A stretch of DNA of 64,000 nucleotides, taken from assembly GCF_008711175.1 (NCBI RefSeq), contig NZ_VWNF01000021.1, positions 248,001 through 312,000 on the forward strand, written 5' to 3'. The notes under the pieces were generated by a model. The model was given only the letters and a program-made list of their open reading frames with translations, did not search any database and was not told where the DNA came from. The position numbers were made by a program, and so were the translations under genes. The stretch is from Nesterenkonia ebinurensis. GTDB lineage: Bacteria > Actinomycetota > Actinomycetes > Actinomycetales > Micrococcaceae. This document shows positions 60,176 to 64,000 of the stretch, piece after piece. Every line of letters starts with the position of its first letter. The first letter of the stretch is position 1.

Positions 60176-61680
60176 CGCAGAATGCCGATGCCACAGTTCT
60201 GGCGATGAAGGGCATCACCAAAACATTCCCCGGGGTAAAAGCGCTCGCTGATGTGGATCTGGAGGTCCGTACCGGGGAAGTGCACGCCATCGTCGGGGAG
60301 AACGGCGCAGGAAAGTCCACCCTTATGAAGATCCTGGCCGGAGTGCATCCGCCCGACGAGGGAAGCGTGACTATTGAGGGTGAACAAATGTGGTTCAACT
60401 CTCCGCTGGAAGCACGCCGGCAGGGAGTGGGCATGGTCTACCAGGAAATCAACCTGGTCCCGGACCTCACGGTGGCTGAGAACATCAGCCTCGGACAGCT
60501 GCCCAGCTCGGCCGGCTTCGTCAATCGCCTGGAGCTGCACCGTACTGCAGCCCGGGTCCTGAAGGAGCTGGGCACGCGGCTCGATCCTCAGGAGATGGTG
60601 GGTCGCCTCTCGGTGAGCCAGCAGCAGCTGGTGGAGATCGCTAAGGTCTACGCCAGCCAGCCCCGGATCGTAGTCTTCGACGAGCCGACCTCATCGCTGA
60701 GCGAGCACGAGGCGAAGGCTCTGTTCCGGGTGATCGAACGGATGCGCAGCAACGGCATCGCGATCATCTACATCAGCCACCGGCTGCGCGAGGTGCTTGA
60801 CATTTCCGACCGGGTGACCGTGCTGCGCGACGGTCGCATAATCGACTGCCGGAGCACCGAGGGCCTCACTCCGCCGGAAATGATCCGCCTTATGGTGGGC
60901 CGCGATCTTGATGATGTCTTTCCCAAACGTCACGTTGCCATCGGGAACCCGGTTCTCGAAGTTGCCGGGCTTACCCGGCTCGGTGTGTTCGAGGATATTT
61001 CACTCACCGTTCGTGCTGGCGAGATCGTCGGACTGGCTGGGCTGGTGGGCGCTGGACGTACTGAGGTCGCTCGTGCCCTCTTCGGTCTCGACCGATACGA
61101 CGCCGGCACTATCCGTCTTCACGACAGTGAAGTGAGAATCCGCAGCCCCAAGACCGCGGTGCGAGCAGGTATCGCCTATATTCCCGAAGACCGCAAGCGC
61201 GACGGCGTCGCACTGTCTCTCTCCGTGAAGGAGAACATCTCACTTCCCGTACTCAGACAGGTCGCCCGTCTGGGCTGGCTCCAGCGTGGGGCAGAACGGC
61301 GCATGACTCAGCAGAAAGCGGAGGAACTCTACGTTTCTCCCCCTGCGATCGACCGGAAAGTAGCCACTTTCAGCGGCGGAAACCAGCAAAAGGTGGTCCT
61401 GGCCAAATGGCTCGCCAGCGAACCTACAGTGCTGATCCTCGATGAGCCCACCCGCGGGGTGGACGTCGGCGCCAAAGCCGATATTCACACCATCATCGGG
61501 GAGCTGGCTGCCTCCGGGGTGGCCATCATCATGATCTCCTCTGAGCTTCCGGAGATCCTCGCTGTCAGCGACCGCGTCTATGTCCTGCACGAGGGACGGC
61601 TCACCGCTGAGCTGGACCGCAGCGCCGCAGACGAGGAGTCCGTGATGAGCGCAGCAACCGGAGAGGCGGTGGCGGCATGA
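60172..61680 (+). CDS. sugar ABC transporter ATPase (CUT2, RbsA-like)
   Basis: A 502-residue protein with two ABC domains. The first has Walker A GENGAGKST (43-51), signature LSVSQQQLVEIAK and Walker B VVFDEPTSSLS. The second has the degenerate GLVGAGRTEVA, EDRKRDGVALSLSVKENIS, FSGGNQQKVVLAKWLA and LILDEPTRGVDVGAK. It powers import of a monosaccharide. It is coupled by 4-base overlaps to DUF4432 and the first permease. Confidence 0.95.
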   Translation: MTQNADATVLAMKGITKTFPGVKALADVDLEVRTGEVHAIVGENGAGKSTLMKILAGVHPPDEGSVTIEGEQMWFNSPLEARRQGVGMVYQEINLVPDLTVAENISLGQLPSSAGFVNRLELHRTAARVLKELGTRLDPQEMVGRLSVSQQQLVEIAKVYASQPRIVVFDEPTSSLSEHEAKALFRVIERMRSNGIAIIYISHRLREVLDISDRVTVLRDGRIIDCRSTEGLTPPEMIRLMVGRDLDDVFPKRHVAIGNPVLEVAGLTRLGVFEDISLTVRAGEIVGLAGLVGAGRTEVARALFGLDRYDAGTIRLHDSEVRIRSPKTAVRAGIAYIPEDRKRDGVALSLSVKENISLPVLRQVARLGWLQRGAERRMTQQKAEELYVSPPAIDRKVATFSGGNQQKVVLAKWLASEPTVLILDEPTRGVDVGAKADIHTIIGELAASGVAIIMISSELPEILAVSDRVYVLHEGRLTAELDRSAADEESVMSAATGEAVAA

Positions 61681-62663
61681 CCTCGGCAGCCACTCTCCCT
61701 CCGCGGGTGACCGAGGAGAAGACGGCGAACAAGATCCTGGGCTGGATCGCACTGCCAGTGGGGATCCTCGCCCTGCTGGTCATCGGCAGCCTGCTCAGCG
61801 AGCAGTTCTTCACTACCCGGAACCTGACCAATGTGCTGATCAACATGTCGATCGTCGGCATCATCGTGGTCGGGATGACCTTCGTGTTCATCGTGCGCGG
61901 CCTAGCCGATCTCTCTGTTCCGGCGATGGTAGCCATCGGGGCACTCCTGACTCTCAGCCTGCAACCGTCCCTGGGAAGCCTAGTAGGTGCCCTAGTGGGC
62001 ATCCTGGCTGCCTCGGCAGCGGGGCTGATAAACGGTCTCTTCATTGGATACTTCAGGCTCAACCCAGTGATCACCACCCTGGCCACAGGAACTATCGTGC
62101 TGGGCATCGCCCAGGCGGCAGTAGGCGGCGTCATTGTCTACGGCGATGACCCGGCTCTCCAGTCCTTCCTTACCGGCCGGATCATCCTTGGGATCCCCAC
62201 CATCGTTCTGATTTTCCTGGCGGTGGCAGTAGGAGGGCATCTCCTTCTCTCGCAGACCATATTCGGACGCTGGGTCTACGCCGCCGGATCCAACCCGGAC
62301 GCTACCAAGGCCAGTGCGGTGCCATTGAACTTCACCAAGGCCGCAGCCTTCTGGATGACCGCAACCCTGTCCGGATTCAGCGGAGTGTTGCTGGCCTTGA
62401 CTCTCCAGACGGCCCGGCCAGGTATCGGCACAGGATACGAGTTCGACGCCATTACCGCCGTCGTCGTGGGCGGCGTCAGTCTGCTGGGTGGGTTCGGCAA
62501 CGTTCCACGAGCCATAGGAGGCTTGCTGCTGGTGACTCTGCTGAGCAACATCATGGTACTCAACGGTATCCCCACCGCATCCCAAGGGTTGGTGATGGGC
62601 GCTCTCATCGCCGGAGCAGTAGCCCTCGACGTGTACCTGCGGCGACGCGGAGGTGCAGCATGA
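61677..62663 (+). CDS. sugar ABC transporter permease (RbsC-like)
   Basis: A 328-residue membrane protein with about 9-10 helices. It carries FIVRGLADLSVPAMVAIGALLT, AAGLINGLFIGYFRLNPVITTLATGTIVLG, VYAAGSNPDATKASAVPLN and AITAVVVGGVSLLGGFGNVPRAIGG, the CUT2 permease signature. It forms one half of the channel with the next gene product. Confidence 0.94.
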   Translation: MTSAATLPPRVTEEKTANKILGWIALPVGILALLVIGSLLSEQFFTTRNLTNVLINMSIVGIIVVGMTFVFIVRGLADLSVPAMVAIGALLTLSLQPSLGSLVGALVGILAASAAGLINGLFIGYFRLNPVITTLATGTIVLGIAQAAVGGVIVYGDDPALQSFLTGRIILGIPTIVLIFLAVAVGGHLLLSQTIFGRWVYAAGSNPDATKASAVPLNFTKAAAFWMTATLSGFSGVLLALTLQTARPGIGTGYEFDAITAVVVGGVSLLGGFGNVPRAIGGLLLVTLLSNIMVLNGIPTASQGLVMGALIAGAVALDVYLRRRGGAA

Positions 62664-63706
62664 ACACTCTGAAGAGAGTCTTCGAGAGTCCTGCGGTTCT
62701 CACCCTCATTCACTACCGTGTGGTGGTCATTCTTATAGCCACCCTCTTCCTCTCAGTATCCTTAGTGCCGGGATTGACCGAGTTCCGCACCCTCAGTCTC
62801 AGTCTGGACAGGACCGCCACACTCGGTGTGGTGGCTGTAGGACTGACCGTGGTACTGCTCATGGGGAAACTGGATCTCTCCGTGGGCTCCACACTGGCAC
62901 TTTCTGGCATTGCCACCATCGGGCTCCAGGATCAGCTCGGTCCTTTCGGAGCTGCCGTGGCAGGCATCGTCGTCGGGGTGCTTGCCGGAGTGTTGAACGG
63001 TTTCCTGGTAGTCACACTGCAGATAAACTCCCTTGTGGCCACCCTCGCCTCCATGATCTTCTTACGGGCGCTGTGCCACTTCTTGACAGATTCAAATCCC
63101 ATCAGCGGAGACGATCCCCTCTTCGGGCTGACCGTCTCCCGGGCACTGGGCGGCACTTTCTCACTGCGTACCTACGTGTTCCTTATCGCGATTCTGCTGC
63201 TGTTCATCTGGCTCACCTACACAGTGGCGGGGCGCCGTCTCTACGCAGTAGGCAGCAATGAGCATGCGGCCACCGCCTCCGGCATCCGCTCCAACCGTTA
63301 CCTGTTCGGAGCTTTTGTCTTCAGCGGCTTCACCGCGGGGGCTGCCGGAGTAATGCAGTCGCTTGCCACCAACACTGGCTCGCCAGCCTTCGGGGAGGCC
63401 ACCGCGCTGACCGCCATCGCCGCAGTGGTGATCGGCGGAACCCGATTGGAGGGCGGTCGCGGCTCAGCCCTGGGTACCTTGGGCGGCGTGCTGGTCCTAG
63501 CCGCCATCACCACCACATTGGAGTACGAATCGGTGCCGACGTATTACCAGAACATCGTGACCGGCAGCATTTTGCTGCTCCTCATCCTGCTGGATCGCAT
63601 CGCCTCAAACAGTCCGCGATCAGCCTTGTCCCTGAACTCCCTGCTCTCCTTCGGAAAGCGCGACGAAACCCCAACCGAGAAAAAACAAGAAGGGAAAGTC
63701 CCATGA
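62660..63706 (+). CDS. sugar ABC transporter permease (RbsC-like)
   Basis: A 348-residue second CUT2 permease: LLMGKLDLSVGSTLALSGIATIGLQ, GVLNGFLVVTLQINSLVATLASMIFLRALC, LYAVGSNEHAATASGIRSNR and LTAIAAVVIGGTRLEGGRGSALGTLGGVLVLA. Two different permeases instead of one dimer also occur in the rhamnose RhaSTPQ system, which fits the locus. Its stop overlaps the binding-protein ATG. Confidence 0.94.
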   Translation: MNTLKRVFESPAVLTLIHYRVVVILIATLFLSVSLVPGLTEFRTLSLSLDRTATLGVVAVGLTVVLLMGKLDLSVGSTLALSGIATIGLQDQLGPFGAAVAGIVVGVLAGVLNGFLVVTLQINSLVATLASMIFLRALCHFLTDSNPISGDDPLFGLTVSRALGGTFSLRTYVFLIAILLLFIWLTYTVAGRRLYAVGSNEHAATASGIRSNRYLFGAFVFSGFTAGAAGVMQSLATNTGSPAFGEATALTAIAAVVIGGTRLEGGRGSALGTLGGVLVLAAITTTLEYESVPTYYQNIVTGSILLLLILLDRIASNSPRSALSLNSLLSFGKRDETPTEKKQEGKVP

Positions 63707-64000
63707 AACATGTACTACGCCTTGGAACACTCACTGCTGTTGGCGCACTCGCTCTGACCGGCTGCGGCAACGACGGAAACGGTAACGGCGCCGAGTCCGC
63801 CGAGGGTCTGGAGATCTGCTACGTGGCAGCGGCTGAGTCCCACGCCTACGCCTCTCCTGCCAACGCAGCCTTCCAGGAGGCCGCAGAGGAGCACGGTGTG
63901 CACGTCACCCTGCTCAGCCAGGAGTTCGACGCCCAGACCGGAACCGACCAGTTGCGAACATGCATCGGCCGCAACCCAGATGGGATTGTGCTGTGGCCGT
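63703..64000 (+). CDS. sugar ABC transporter substrate-binding lipoprotein (partial)
   Basis: The first 99 codons of a periplasmic-binding-type lipoprotein; the rest lies beyond the window. The signal peptide ends ALTGCGNDG, where Cys23 would be lipidated. The mature part begins LEICYVAAAESHAYASPANAAFQEAAEEHG, then QTGTDQLRTCIGRNPDGIVLWP, the first lobe of a Peripla_BP_4 (RbsB/RhaS-like) domain. It captures the sugar for the importer encoded just upstream. Confidence 0.92.
   Translation, partial: MKHVLRLGTLTAVGALALTGCGNDGNGNGAESAEGLEICYVAAAESHAYASPANAAFQEAAEEHGVHVTLLSQEFDAQTGTDQLRTCIGRNPDGIVLWP

Noticed and set aside
1-64000. CRISPR arrays, tRNA or rRNA genes, prophage or integrase genes
   Set aside because: No regularly spaced repeats, no tRNA-like cloverleaf in the intergenic gaps I read, and no integrase or phage structural genes were seen.

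Overview
The window looks like a piece of a high-GC actinobacterial chromosome, probably a Micrococcales or Micrococcaceae-like soil organism. The pointers are the codon bias, the IclR/GntR-rich catabolic gene content, GlxR/CRP-type palindromes and a DUF6318 lipoprotein. That placement is inference; no rRNA or tRNA gene is present to confirm it. Nearly all of the DNA is accessory catabolism.

Region 1 (1-5127) is a decaying cluster on the minus strand: both subunits of a 3-oxoacid CoA-transferase, an acetyl-CoA acetyltransferase and an MmgE/PrpD protein. All carry single-base frameshifts, the thiolase also an amber codon, and the MmgE/PrpD gene is split by a complete IS30-family element (3435-4713) with 25-bp inverted ends and a 3-bp target duplication.

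Region 2 (5128-18265) has visibly lower GC than what follows. It holds a tightly packed 12-gene minus-strand operon (15294 down to 5128): a TRAP transporter, an IclR regulator, two SDR dehydrogenases, a divergent type II dehydroquinase-like enzyme, two alpha/beta hydrolases, a thiolase with its DUF35 partner, and a CaiB CoA-transferase. Next to it lie a GntR (FCD) regulator, a carboxymuconolactone decarboxylase-like gene and a divergent two-domain hydrolase. Together they look like an undescribed CoA-dependent pathway for an imported cyclic or branched organic acid.

Region 3 (18266-32230) contains an IclR gene and LigAB-type extradiol dioxygenase genes in one operon with a CaiB CoA-transferase and a citryl-CoA lyase-like gene. 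Divergent from these is a CstA-like transporter, amidohydrolase and DoxX operon. Then comes a GntR(UTRA)-controlled set (alcohol dehydrogenase, GntP permease, methylmalonate-semialdehyde dehydrogenase) with a shared TGTCNNGACA motif.

Region 4 (32440-45626) contains a XamI-like type II restriction-modification system, a DUF6318 plus PKD-like lipoprotein, a three-gene N-succinylamino acid racemase / GNAT / M20 operon for amino acid racemisation, a polyol dehydrogenase, glycerate kinase, both electron-transfer flavoprotein subunits and a small membrane protein.

Region 5 (45623-64000) is a large L-rhamnose-type locus. It encodes an oxidative branch (lactonase, RhmD dehydratase, dehydrogenase, FAH-type hydrolase, GntP permease, IclR) and a phosphorylative branch (RhaB, RhaD-SDR fusion), which should converge on L-lactate and LldD. 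A DeoR regulator lies divergent from a cupin sugar-isomerase-like gene, a DUF4432 epimerase-like gene and a CUT2-type sugar ABC transporter that runs off the window end.
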